64,000 nt of DNA from Curtobacterium sp. MCLR17_032 (GCF_003234795.2 NZ_CP126268.1:558001-622000); one strand, 5' to 3'; positions 41,401-49,578 are shown, numbered from the stretch's first letter. Notes: a model not told the origin generated them from the sequence alone. Numbers and translations: made by a program.

Positions 41401-44400
41401 TGCGGGCGAGGACCGACCGTGCGCCGGCGAACGGCACGCTCGACCTGCACGCCGACGGCTCGTACGCCTACACGCCGGCCGACGGGTCCTCCGGCAGGGA
41501 CACCTTCACCTACACGGCGACCGACGGCTCCGGTGGGACGTCCACCGGGCTCGTCACCGTGACCGTGCGGCCGAAGGCACAGGACGACCGCCTCACCACG
41601 ACGGCCGGCAGGCCGCTCGTCGTCACCGCGGGCACCCTCACCGGCAACGACGCGGGCACCGGCCTGACCGTCACCGCGGTCACCGACGGTGCGCACACCA
41701 CCGTCGTCCTCGGTACCGACGGCTCGATCACGATCACCCCGGCCGACGGGACCTCGGGCACGGACTCGTTCACGTACACCGTGACCGACGCCGCCGGGAA
41801 CACCAGCACCGCCACCGTCCGCGTCCTCGTGGCTCCGGTCGCGACCGACGACGCCGGCAGTGTGCGGGCGGGGGAGACCCTCGCCCGCACGACCCCCGCC
41901 ACCGGGGTCGTCGGCAACGACCACGGCACCGGCCTGACCATCACCCGGCACACCGAGCCGGGCCACGGCGTCCTGGTGCTCGACGACACCACCGGCGCGG
42001 TGAAGTACACGCCCGTCGACGGGTTCTCCGGCGACGACTCGTTCACCTACACGGTGACCGACACCGCCGGCACACCCGCCACCGCCACGATGACGCTCGT
42101 CGTCACGCCGGCGACCGCGGAGGACCGGGCGACGACCTCGGCGAACTGGCCCGTCACGATCGACGTCCAGGCGAACGACTCCGGCGTCGGCCTGCACACC
42201 GAGCTCGTCGGGGCGCCCGCACACGGCAGCGTCGTCCTCGAGCGGGACGGCACGGTCACCTACGCACCGGCTGCCGGGACCTCGGGGACGGACACGTTCA
42301 CCTACCGGGTGACGGACGCGAGTGGACGCCCGAGCGGGCTGTCGACGGTGACCGTCACGGTCCTCCCGGTCGCGATGACCGACACCGTCGGGACCGCAGC
42401 CGGCAAGCCCGTGTCGATCCCGGCGGCGACGCTGCTCGGCAACGACTCCGGCACCGGCCTGGCCGTGACGAAAGCGGGCGGTGCCGACCACGGCGACGTC
42501 ACCCTCGGCACGGACGGCACGGTCCGCCACACGCCGACGCCCGGCTTCTCGGGGACCGACACGATCACGTACACGGTGACTGACGCGTCCGGGCAGTCCG
42601 CCACCGCGACCGTCATCGTGGTGGTCGGCCCGATGGCGACGCCCGACACCGTGACCGCGACGGCCGGCTCGACACGAACCGTCTCGACGGGTGACGGCGT
42701 CCTGGCGAACGACCGCGGCACCGACCTGACCGCGACCGTCGACCAGGCGCCCGCACACGGCACGCTCGACCTGCACGCCGACGGCTCGTACTCGTACACG
42801 CCGGCCGACGGGTTCTCCGGCACCGATCGCGCCACCTACACGGCGACCGACGGCGCGGGCGCGAAGGCGACCGGCACCGTCACGATCACCGTGCGGCCCG
42901 CTGCCGGCGACGACAGCCGTACCACCAGCGCCGGGCAGCCGGTCACCGCGACCTCGGCCGCGCTGACCGCCGACGACGCCGGCATCGGCGTGCACGTCAC
43001 CGACGTCACCGACGGCGCGCACGGCACCGCCACGGTGGACGCCGACGGCACCGTCACCTACGTCCCCACCGCCGGCTGGTCCGGCACGGACACCGTGACG
43101 GTCACCGTGACCGACGCGATCGGCAGCACCGCGACCAGCACCCTCACCATCACGGTGATCCCGGTGCTCGCCGTGCCCGACGCCACCGCCACCGCGGACG
43201 GCCAGCTCGTCGTCCCCGCCGGACAGGGCGTCCTCACCGGCTCCACCGGCATCGACCTCGAGGTCACCGGCCACGGCACCCCCGACCACGGCACCGTCGA
43301 GGTCGGCAAGGACGGCTCGTACACGTACACCCCCGCGCCCGGGTACTCCGGCCCGGACGGGTTCGACGTGACCGTCACCGACGGCAGCGGCGGCACCACC
43401 ACCGGCACCGTGACGATCACCGTCGCCCCGAAGGCCGTCGACGACACCGCCACCACGACGGCCGGCAGCCCGGTCGCCGTCGCCGTCACGGGCAACGACT
43501 CCGGCACCAGCCTGCGCGTCACCGCTGTCGGCACGGCCACGCACGGAACGGTGAGCACCACCGGCGCCGGGACCGTCACGTACGTCCCGGCGGCCGGGTT
43601 CTCCGGCACGGACACGTTCCGGTACACCGTCGTCGACCCGACCGGCGGCACCGCCTCGGCGACCGTCACCGTCACGGTCACGCCGACGGCCACGGCCGAC
43701 GTCCTCCGCACCGCCGGCGGCCAGGCGCTCACCATCGCCGGTCGCACCCTCACCGGCAACGACTCCGGCACCGGCCTCACCGTCACCGGACACGGCGACG
43801 CCCGACACGGCACCGTCACGACCGGCACCGGCACCACCGGCACCGACGGCGGACTCGTCTACACGCCGGCCGCCGGGTCCTCCGGCACCGACCGCTTCAC
43901 CTACACGGTGACAGACGCCGCCGGGCAGACGACGACGGCCACCGTCACCGTCCTGGTCGGCGCCGTCGCGGTCGACGACTGGAGCACCACGACCACCAAC
44001 GGAACCGTCCGGATGGCCCGCACGCACGGCGTCCTGTCCGACGACTCCGGCACCGGACTCTGGGCCTCGGTCGACCTCCACCCGCAGCACGGCACGCTCC
44101 GGCTCGCGAAGGACGGGTCGTACGTGTACGCCCCGTCCGCGAACTGGTCCGGCCGTGACTGGTTCACCTACACGGCACACGACGCCGAGGAGAACACCGC
44201 CGTCGCCCTGGTCGCGATCGACGTCACCCCGACCGCGACCGCCGACACCGCCCGCACCACCGCAGGCACCGCCGTCACCGTCCGCGGACCCGGCGTGCTC
44301 GGGAACGACCGCGGCACCACGCTGCGGGTCGTGTCCGTCGGGACGGCCGCCCACGGCGCCGCGACCATCGCCGCCGACGGCACCTTCGTCTACACGCCGG

Positions 44401-45254
44401 CCGCCGGGTTCTCCGGCACCGACACCGTGCCGTACACGGTGCGGGATGCCAGCGGGCAGACCGTCGACACCAGCGTCACCGTGACCGTCGGGATCGCCGC
44501 GGCCGACGACACCGGCCGCACGATCGCCGGGACGGCGCTCGCCGTGGACGCCCGCCACGGGCTGCTCCGCAACGACTCGGGCACCGGGCTCACCACGAGC
44601 CTCGCCCGCGCGGCGGCACACGGCACCGTCCGCGTGCAGTCCGACGGGTCGTACGTCTACACGCCGGCCGCCGGGTTCACCGGACGGGACACGTTCACGT
44701 ACACGGTGACCGACGCCTCCGGGCAGACCACCCGTGCGACCGCGACCATCACGGTCGTCGCCGCAGCGGTCGCCACCGACGACCGGGGCACCGGCCGGAC
44801 CGGACGCACCGTCACCGTCGAGCCGCTCGACAACGACAGCCCGACCGGTGGTGCGACGTTCGACACCGACACGCTGCACCTGGTCGACCCCGCCACCGGG
44901 CACATGACCGACCGGGTCACCGTGCGCGGCTCGGGCAGCTGGCACGTCGAGGACGGGGTCGTCACCTTCACGCCCGTCCGCGGCTTCCACGGCACCGAGA
45001 AGGTCGACTACACCGTGCAGGACAGCGCCGGGCAGGTCGTCACCGCGACGATCACCGTCACCTACCCGGTCGGGATCGCAGCCGTCGCCCACGTGGCGCA
45101 GCTCGCCTTCACCGGCAGCACGGGCCTGGCAGGGCGCGGGCTCGGGGCGCTCGCACTGCTGCTGGCCGGGGCAGCGCTGCTGCTCCGGCGGCGGATGCTG
45201 GCCGACGGATCGGTCGAGGAGACCGGGCCGATCGGACCGCGCCGACGCCGGTAG
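38433..45254 (+). CDS. Giant secreted adhesin-like protein with tandem beta-sandwich repeats and LAFTG anchor
   Basis: 2273 residues. A signal peptide (cut near 46, ASAA) is followed by a beta-propeller-like domain (about 50-295: CDQNTLYATNSAGKVVAIDI) and a prealbumin-like domain (about 300-425). Then come 19 repeats of about 88 residues (428-2110), each like the tandem cadherin-like repeats of bacterial surface proteins: a VLANDxGTGLTVT strand, HGTLxxxxDGSYTYTP, GFSGTDxFTYTVTDASG and TVTITVTP. A final fibril-type repeat (2110-2215) has DNDSPTGG and TEKVDYTVQDSAGQ. The C-terminus is LAFTGSTG (LAFTG 2224-2228), a helix and RRRR, a sorting signal. It should form a long stalk on the cell wall and bind surfaces or polymers; ligand unknown. 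Repeats 4-8 and 9-13 are copies of one block. Confidence 0.85.
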   Translation: MLPAPQGTALPRRAFGLRPLAMLGAALLVGAGLSTAAVVSAAPASAAVQATQDSHFVCDQNTLYATNSAGKVVAIDITTGASKGTTVDVADLGTGANNGLGISREGTSMFAAGNNTTATLRSFDPKTNTASGPVATDKVRPVLRGAVNPVTGIYYYGDSSGALLAYDPATKKAIGQVGTIPNLKPGNGDFAFSSRGLFFVVAADKVYRVDTETVPTTAGTTALTTTEIATLPSGTDSPGIAFSSDGYLYVSNTTTGGTTQNPVSTTTLMQLDPTSGAQVRSFPVVGNYNASDLATCNYADTVTGRASVDQRWKATDQFGLAITGDGITAASKGTSASTTGSATGLQDQKAGAILTTPGKKYTVTQTAAGTTDLANYTTTWKAVDVNSGTAVAAGTGQTAAFTFPQAVGTDGTDVVVTFTNTLKLVHASTTADTYSTPVDTTLTVPAAGVLANDAGTALTVTKHTDPTSGTLTMTATDGSFTYTPDAGSSGTAQFDYTATDGSGQTSTSTVTITVTPTATDDAFSVHAGSTATVDAAHGLLANDHGSRLTITGNTTPTHGSLSLAADGSYTYTPDDRFSGADSFTYTAKDGSRATITGTVSITVLPTAKADTITATAGQTTTVAAPGLLGNDLGSGLTVTDTTTPAHGTVTVGTDGTTTYTPAPGYSGPDGFDVTITDGNGESDTVTVTVRVAPKAVDDTATVDAGSSVSTTTRATGVLGNDSGTALTITNSTAPGHGTLVLDATAGTYTYTPTAGFSGTDRFDYTATDGSGAATSATVTITVRPVATADTVTTPADHPVVIDVQANDSGTGLTTTVVGQPQHGAVAVATDGTVQYTPAAGTSGTDSFTYTATDAAGRTTAPVTVSVTVTPVANGDAASAQATKTLTIPAATLLGNDSGTGLTITKATGPSHADVTLGTDGTITYTATPGFSGTDTVTYTVTDASGQSTTATITVVVGPMAKPDTATATAGTTLTVAKADGVLANDQGSDLRARTDRAPANGTLDLHADGSYAYTPADGSSGRDTFTYTATDGSGGTSTGLVTVTVRPKAQDDRLTTTAGRPLVVTAGTLTGNDAGTGLTVTAVTDGAHTTVVLGTDGSITITPADGTSGTDSFTYTVTDAAGNTSTATVRVLVAPVATDDAGSVRAGETLARTTPATGVVGNDHGTGLTITRHTEPGHGVLVLDDTTGAVKYTPVDGFSGDDSFTYTVTDTAGTPATATMTLVVTPATAEDRATTSANWPVTIDVQANDSGVGLHTELVGAPAHGSVVLERDGTVTYAPAAGTSGTDTFTYRVTDASGRPSGLSTVTVTVLPVAMTDTVGTAAGKPVSIPAATLLGNDSGTGLAVTKAGGADHGDVTLGTDGTVRHTPTPGFSGTDTITYTVTDASGQSATATVIVVVGPMATPDTVTATAGSTRTVSTGDGVLANDRGTDLTATVDQAPAHGTLDLHADGSYSYTPADGFSGTDRATYTATDGAGAKATGTVTITVRPAAGDDSRTTSAGQPVTATSAALTADDAGIGVHVTDVTDGAHGTATVDADGTVTYVPTAGWSGTDTVTVTVTDAIGSTATSTLTITVIPVLAVPDATATADGQLVVPAGQGVLTGSTGIDLEVTGHGTPDHGTVEVGKDGSYTYTPAPGYSGPDGFDVTVTDGSGGTTTGTVTITVAPKAVDDTATTTAGSPVAVAVTGNDSGTSLRVTAVGTATHGTVSTTGAGTVTYVPAAGFSGTDTFRYTVVDPTGGTASATVTVTVTPTATADVLRTAGGQALTIAGRTLTGNDSGTGLTVTGHGDARHGTVTTGTGTTGTDGGLVYTPAAGSSGTDRFTYTVTDAAGQTTTATVTVLVGAVAVDDWSTTTTNGTVRMARTHGVLSDDSGTGLWASVDLHPQHGTLRLAKDGSYVYAPSANWSGRDWFTYTAHDAEENTAVALVAIDVTPTATADTARTTAGTAVTVRGPGVLGNDRGTTLRVVSVGTAAHGAATIAADGTFVYTPAAGFSGTDTVPYTVRDASGQTVDTSVTVTVGIAAADDTGRTIAGTALAVDARHGLLRNDSGTGLTTSLARAAAHGTVRVQSDGSYVYTPAAGFTGRDTFTYTVTDASGQTTRATATITVVAAAVATDDRGTGRTGRTVTVEPLDNDSPTGGATFDTDTLHLVDPATGHMTDRVTVRGSGSWHVEDGVVTFTPVRGFHGTEKVDYTVQDSAGQVVTATITVTYPVGIAAVAHVAQLAFTGSTGLAGRGLGALALLLAGAALLLRRRMLADGSVEETGPIGPRRRR
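39715..44763 (+). repeat. Nineteen tandem ~88-residue repeats within the adhesin gene
   Basis: Units are 85-93 codons, with most identity around HGTLxxxxDGSYTYTP and FSGTDxFTYTVTD. Comparing starts, repeats 4-8 (from 40512) and 9-13 (from 41838) align one to one with an offset of 1326 bp; repeats 6 and 11 (41043 and 42369) show the same offset. Repeat 14 resembles repeat 3 instead. Confidence 0.85.
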
Positions 45255-45280
45255 GCGTCGTCCGGAGTTCCGTGACAGCC

Positions 45281-45330
45281 GGGAGGCCCGGATCACGTCA
45301 GCCGATCGGCTCACGTGATCCGGGCCTCCC
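45281..45330. terminator. Perfect 18-bp hairpin between converging genes
   Basis: GGGAGGCCCGGATCACGT (45281-45298) pairs perfectly with 45313-45330; the loop holds GCCGATCGGC, itself a palindrome. It terminates the adhesin gene and probably the minus-strand gene ending at 45358. The outer part carries the dispersed GGGAGGC motif. Confidence 0.85.
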
Positions 45331-45357
45331 GTCCGTGTGTGGCGCGGGCGCGGCCCG

Positions 45358-45897
45358 TCAGTCGGTGCGGAGGGTGTCGTTCTCGTCGGAGGCCACCGGC
45401 TCGACCGGGGTCCAGCCGTACCAGCGGCCGTCGACCTCGGCCGTGAGGCGTCCGTCGCCGCAGGTGACGAGGGACGTCGTCGGCAGGCGGTCCGGCAGGA
45501 AGCCGGCGGTCATCGCCGGGCCGCCCTTCGCGTCGTCGACCGACTTGCACGCGCTCGTGTCGACCCCGTCGGCCGACGTGAAGCCGATGACGTAGCCGGG
45601 CTTGCTCGTGTCGAGCCGGACGTCGATGTCCTCTGCATCCGTCGGCACCCACTTCGGCATGAACCAGGCGAGGTCCTCGGAGTTCGCCGTCGACGGGGCA
45701 TCGGCGTAGGTGGCGAAGTGCTCCTGCTGCTCGGGCAGGTACGGCTTCACCACGCTGCAGCCGGCGAGGGCCAGGACGATGACGCCCATGCCGAGGACGC
45801 CGACCGCGGAGGTGAGGGCCGAACGCTCGGATCGGGTGGTGGTCTGGGTGGTGTCGGCTGTGGTGTCGTTCGTGGTGCGGTGCTGCGTCGAGGTCAT
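45358..45897 (-). CDS. Predicted lipoprotein, hypothetical
   Basis: 179 residues. A long Thr-rich, charged N-terminus (about 26 residues) is followed by a hydrophobic stretch SAVGVLGMGVIVLALAGC with a lipobox (Cys about 47). The mature part has LAWFMPKWVPTDAEDIDVRLD, VDTSACKSVDD and VTCGDGRLTAEVDGRWYGWTPVEP. No family recognised. The long n-region is unusual; the true start may be later. A GGGGTAC motif (inverted GTACCCC) lies at 45915-45921, just upstream. Confidence 0.7.
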   Translation of the reverse strand: MTSTQHRTTNDTTADTTQTTTRSERSALTSAVGVLGMGVIVLALAGCSVVKPYLPEQQEHFATYADAPSTANSEDLAWFMPKWVPTDAEDIDVRLDTSKPGYVIGFTSADGVDTSACKSVDDAKGGPAMTAGFLPDRLPTTSLVTCGDGRLTAEVDGRWYGWTPVEPVASDENDTLRTD

Positions 45898-45980
45898 GTG
45901 TCCATCGTCTCGACGGGGTACCTACCGGGGAATGTGGCCACCTGCCGGAACGGGGTGGGGCTGACCCCCGGGTTGCCGGG

Positions 45981-46829
45981 CTACTGTGCCGGGATGGCTG
46001 ACGACCCGATGCGCGCCCTGTTCTCGAGCGCGATGACCGCTGTTCCGGGCGGCGGCGACGCCGGACGGGCGGCCGGACTCGTGGGGCTCCTCGGGCTGCT
46101 GACCGCGCTCGTCTCGCTGGTCGGTGCCGTGGTGGTGGGGATCGGCGCGTTCGTCGTCGTGCTCGCACCGCTGGTGGTCGGGTTGGGTGTGGGGCTGCTG
46201 CCCGGCTTCACTCCGGGGCCCTGACCGGGGACCGTCGCCGGTCGACCCGTCGTGTCAGCCGACCCGCTGTTCCAGGCGATCCGTTGCCAGGTGGACAGTG
46301 CCTCCCAGCGCGTCGGGTCGAACCGGAACATGCTGCCCATGCCCGGCTGGTCGAGCTCGGGGGTGATCGGGACCCGGGTGAGGCTCGCCAGCAGGAGCGC
46401 CCCGACCCCGCCGTGCGCCACGAACACGATCGACCGCTGCGGCGTCTCGGCGACGAGCTGACGGACCGCCTGCTCGATCCGGCGCTGCGCATCGACGGCC
46501 CGTTCCCATCCGCGGACCGACTCCAGAGGCCGGGCGAAGAACGCATCGACGGTCGGCTCGAACTCCTGCGGATCGAGGTAGCCCGTGGCGCTGCGGTCCA
46601 TCTCGCCCAGTCGCGCGTCGACTTCGGCGTCGAGCTGCCACGACCTGGCGAGCACCGCGGCGGTGTCGAGCGCCTTCCGTTCGGTGCTGCTGACCAGCCG
46701 CTCCGGCCGGGGCAGGACAGAAGCGGCACGTCCGGCGCGAGCAACTCCCTGCGGTGACAGGCCCCAGTCCTCGATCGGCACGGCGGGGTCCACGACGACC
46801 TCGGGGTGGGTGAGGAACGTGCAGTGCAT
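45981..46829 (-). CDS. Histidine phosphatase (phosphoglycerate-mutase-like), extended C-terminus
   Basis: 282 residues if the frame runs to the stop at 45981. The catalytic domain covers about 1-193: MHCTFLTHPEV carries the phosphate-binding histidine (in place of the usual RHG the text is THP), PRPERLVSSTERKALDTAAVLA, GYLDPQEF, and IVFVAHGGVGALLL with the second histidine. Most relatives stop near TWQRIAWNSG; the last 90 residues are a Pro/Ser/Thr-rich tail antisense to a possible small membrane protein gene (45994-46224). The LTHPEV variant belongs to a recognised clade. Substrate unknown. ATG at 46827-46829. Confidence 0.75.
   Translation of the reverse strand: MHCTFLTHPEVVVDPAVPIEDWGLSPQGVARAGRAASVLPRPERLVSSTERKALDTAAVLARSWQLDAEVDARLGEMDRSATGYLDPQEFEPTVDAFFARPLESVRGWERAVDAQRRIEQAVRQLVAETPQRSIVFVAHGGVGALLLASLTRVPITPELDQPGMGSMFRFDPTRWEALSTWQRIAWNSGSADTTGRPATVPGQGPGVKPGSSPTPNPTTSGASTTTNAPIPTTTAPTSETSAVSSPRSPTSPAARPASPPPGTAVIALENRARIGSSAIPAQ
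45994..46224 (+). CDS. Possible 76-aa membrane protein overlapping the phosphatase tail
   Basis: MADDPMRALFSSAMTAVPGG then two hydrophobic segments (about 27-44 and 47-68). It lies wholly antisense to the C-terminal extension of the phosphatase frame, and the third codon positions coincide, so codon bias cannot separate them. Either this gene or the phosphatase tail is real in this stretch, less likely both. No good ribosome binding site (GCCGGG). Confidence 0.3.
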   Translation: MADDPMRALFSSAMTAVPGGGDAGRAAGLVGLLGLLTALVSLVGAVVVGIGAFVVVLAPLVVGLGVGLLPGFTPGP

Positions 46830-46851
46830 CCGACGACAGTACTGTCGGGGT

Positions 46852-47331
46852 GTGGTCCTCGTCGGTGGTCGAACCGTGCTCGACGTCATCTCGCCGGAGC
46901 TCGCGCGCCGCATCGTCGCGCGTGACGAGCAGCCGGGGGACGACTGGCATCCGGAGTACCCGTTCGCGGACGAGCTCGACCCGCTGCGGTCACTCGCGGC
47001 CGCGTCGAGCACCGACCCGGTCTTCACCATGTACCTGATCCGGCGGCGATCGGACGGCTCGGCGGTCGGCGGCATCGGGTTCTTCGGGCCGCCGGACGGC
47101 ACCGGGACCGTGGAGTTCGGGTACGGGCTCGTCCCGTCGGCCCGGGGCGCAGGAATCGCGACCGAGGCCGTCGAGCTGGCACTCCAGCATGCGGCTGACA
47201 ACGGGGCACGGGCGGCCGTCGCGGACACCGACGTCGCGAACGTCCCCTCGCAGCGGGTCCTCGAGAAGAACGGCTTCGTCGAGGTCCGGCGCGGCGCAGC
47301 GCTCGTGTTCTACCGACGTGAGCTCGTCTGA
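46852..47331 (+). CDS. GNAT-family N-acetyltransferase
   Basis: 159 residues. The acetyl-CoA-binding core reads GYGLVPSARGAGIATEAVELALQHAAD, preceded by VGGIGFFGPPDGTGTVEFG and followed by VADTDVANVPSQRVLEKNGFVEV; the last is the usual C-terminal asparagine-loop of the RimJ-like subgroup. Substrate (protein terminus or small molecule) unknown. GTG start at 46852, only 22 bp from the divergent phosphatase start, so the promoters overlap. Confidence 0.88.
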   Translation: MVLVGGRTVLDVISPELARRIVARDEQPGDDWHPEYPFADELDPLRSLAAASSTDPVFTMYLIRRRSDGSAVGGIGFFGPPDGTGTVEFGYGLVPSARGAGIATEAVELALQHAADNGARAAVADTDVANVPSQRVLEKNGFVEVRRGAALVFYRRELV

Positions 47332-47380
47332 CGGACGGTTGCAGCGCCTCCCGGCTGGTGCTCGTCCCCCTCGGATGGAG

Positions 47381-48607
47381 TCAGCGGCGTGCCGCCACGA
47401 CGGCGGACGCCACCGCGATCAGGACGAGACCGGAGACGCCGATCGCCGCAGCGCCGACGCCGGAGTGCGCGACGAGCGCGCCGGTGAGCGCAGCGCCGAG
47501 GGCGATGCCCGCGGCCGATGCGGAGTTGATCCAGGTGAACCCCTGTGTCAGCGCCGCAGCCGGCACCGTCGCCTGCACGATCTGTGACGACGACGCGACG
47601 AGCGGAGCGATCGCCGTCCCGCCGACGAGCAGCATCACCATCAAGCCCGCGAGCGTCGGCCACGCGGCCCCGATCAGGACGGCCACGGCGAGCACGATCG
47701 ACGCGACCAGCTGGACGACCTGTGGCCGCGGACTCGTCCGGAGTGCGCCGTACGCGAGCCCTGCCACGATGCTCGCCGCACTGGACAGGGCGAGGACGAC
47801 TCCGATGAGGGGTTGCATGCCCCGGGCGGCGGCGACGGCCGTGACGAGCAGCGGAACGGCGCCGAAGAAGCAGCCCAGCCCCAGGTTCACGCCGAGCGTC
47901 CAGCGGAAGCCCGGCACGGCGAGGACGTGCGACGGCTCCCGGGTGTGAGACGCCCGCGGCCGGTGCGGTCGCGGGGCCGTGTGCCGCTGCAGCGACACGA
48001 CGCCGCAGCCGACCGCGACGAGCATCGCCGCCGCGGCCGACCCGGCCCAGGGGGCCAGGAGCGAACTCGCGAGCGTCGCGAGGACCGGTCCGACCAAGAA
48101 CACCGCGTCGTTGACGGTCGCCTCGAGCGAGAACGCGACGCGGAGCGCCGTCGGTTCGGCCAGGAGGCCCGCCCACCGTGCCGCCGACAGCGCGCCGGGC
48201 TGCGGCATCGCGGCACCGGCGAGGACGACGGCCGCCAGCGTGACCGCGACCGGAGCCGACCCGGCGAGGAGGACCGCGGCGATGACGGCCACGACGTGGA
48301 CGACGGTGACCGCCGGCACCGTCACCGACTGTCCCCAACGGTCCACGAGGCGGGCGACCTGCGGTCCCACCGCTGCCTCGGCGACGGCGAACGAGCCCGT
48401 CGCGGCGCCGGCGACGGCGAAGGACCCCGACGCATGCTGGACCGAGAACAGCAGGCCGAGCCCGGTCATCGCGACGCCGAGACGGGCGAGCGCCGCTGGC
48501 AGGAAGAACCCGAGCGCGCCTGGACGGCGGAGGACGCCCCCGTAGCGGGAGCGTGCCGAGCGGATGGCTCCGAGGAGAAACGACGAAGGAGCATGCGCAG
48601 TCGCCAT
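47381..48607 (-). CDS. MFS transporter
   Basis: 408 residues, twelve predicted membrane helices and a cytoplasmic loop of about 30 residues in the middle (PRPHRPRASHTREPSH). GFFLPAALARLGVAMTGLGLLFSV at the start and VARLVDRWGQ (motif-A-like loop) fit the major facilitator superfamily; the helices are rich in Ala and Val. Transported compound unknown. ATG at 48605-48607; a longer frame upstream (to 48700) is not protein-like. Confidence 0.85.
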   Translation of the reverse strand: MATAHAPSSFLLGAIRSARSRYGGVLRRPGALGFFLPAALARLGVAMTGLGLLFSVQHASGSFAVAGAATGSFAVAEAAVGPQVARLVDRWGQSVTVPAVTVVHVVAVIAAVLLAGSAPVAVTLAAVVLAGAAMPQPGALSAARWAGLLAEPTALRVAFSLEATVNDAVFLVGPVLATLASSLLAPWAGSAAAAMLVAVGCGVVSLQRHTAPRPHRPRASHTREPSHVLAVPGFRWTLGVNLGLGCFFGAVPLLVTAVAAARGMQPLIGVVLALSSAASIVAGLAYGALRTSPRPQVVQLVASIVLAVAVLIGAAWPTLAGLMVMLLVGGTAIAPLVASSSQIVQATVPAAALTQGFTWINSASAAGIALGAALTGALVAHSGVGAAAIGVSGLVLIAVASAVVAARR

Positions 48608-48766
48608 GGACGATGCCTCCGACGCGGTGCGAGCTGTCAGTCGGCAGACAAGTCGGCCTGGGCTTCGACGATCAGCATCGGCACCGCGGTACCTCGCCAT
48701 GATGGCGGGGCGGAGGGCCGTGGCGCAAGGCTCCCGGCGGTCCGGGCGACCGGTCCGGGCCGAACG

Positions 48767-49345
48767 TCAGACCTCCCAGTCCGACGAGTACGTCCTGCCC
48801 TGCAGCAGTTGCGCCAGTTCGACGTGGACCGACACCGTCTTGTCGAGACGATCGGCGCGGTCCGGCCGCAGCTGGTCGCCGTCCCAGTCCCGCTCGGAGA
48901 AGTACGCCGTGTAGGGGTTCACGATGCATTTGAAGTCCAGCATCAGTGATTGCGCGAGTGGTCCGGTCGCCATCGTGCTGTGCGGCAGACCGGCAGCGCA
49001 GACGAACGTGACGACCTTGTCGAACCATGCCGCACGCCGACCTGCACCGGTCGCGCCGGTGGACTCGATGAGCGACTTCACCGTCGATGACGGCGCCCAG
49101 TTGTAGATCGGGAAGGCGAGGACGACACCGTCCGCTTCGTCGATGACGCGGTGCACGGCGCTGAACACGTCGCTGTCGAACACACCGTCGTTGTCGAACG
49201 GCGGCAGCGAGACGTCCGCTAGATCGACCACCGTGCTCCGATGTCCCTGCGAGGAGATGGCGTCAGCCGTGTGCTCGGCGAGTCGGCGGCTCACGCTCGC
49301 CGGGTCGAGGCTGCAGGAGAAGACCGGGAGGTTCAGCGACGACAC
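48767..49345 (-). CDS. NAD(P)H-dependent FMN reductase
   Basis: 192 residues, flavodoxin-like fold. The flavin-phosphate loop is CSLDPASVSRRLAEH near the start; FPIYNWAPSSTVKSLIES is the second conserved loop of the family (usually PEYNGSxPGxLKNxID). It reduces FMN with NAD(P)H in the cytoplasm; partner enzymes are not obvious here. ATG at 49343-49345. Confidence 0.85.
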   Translation of the reverse strand: MSSLNLPVFSCSLDPASVSRRLAEHTADAISSQGHRSTVVDLADVSLPPFDNDGVFDSDVFSAVHRVIDEADGVVLAFPIYNWAPSSTVKSLIESTGATGAGRRAAWFDKVVTFVCAAGLPHSTMATGPLAQSLMLDFKCIVNPYTAYFSERDWDGDQLRPDRADRLDKTVSVHVELAQLLQGRTYSSDWEV

Positions 49346-49370
49346 ACGAGCACGGTACCGAAGCGACGGG

Positions 49371-49547
49371 TCATCCGACGCGACGGCTCCGCTGCCGTCG
49401 GACCTGCACGAGCATCACCATCAGCGCGAGCCCGATCAGCACCGGGATCCAGACGGATCCGGATGCGGCCGGTGCCACGACGACTCCGAGCACCAGGCAG
49501 GTCCCCGCACAGACCGCGATGACGACGTCACTGGCTGTCCACTTCAT
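49371..49547 (-). CDS. 58-aa membrane protein, hypothetical
   Basis: MKWTASDVVIAVCAGTCLVLGVVVAPAA, then a second hydrophobic segment VWIPVLIGLALMVMLVQV and a basic tail RRQRSRRVG. I chose this ATG because GAGGGGAAC lies about 5 bases upstream; a longer frame begins 19 codons earlier without such a site. Function unknown. Confidence 0.6.
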   Translation of the reverse strand: MKWTASDVVIAVCAGTCLVLGVVVAPAASGSVWIPVLIGLALMVMLVQVRRQRSRRVG

Positions 49548-49578
49548 GGTCGTTCCCCTCGTTCGACTTCCTGACACG

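Noticed and set aside
38316..45314. A 2332-residue open frame antisense to the whole adhesin gene
   Set aside because: It is the mirror frame of a long GC-rich repeat gene: the Gly/Arg/Asp-rich translation has no domain, signal or start signal, and the plus-strand product has a signal peptide, repeats and anchor.
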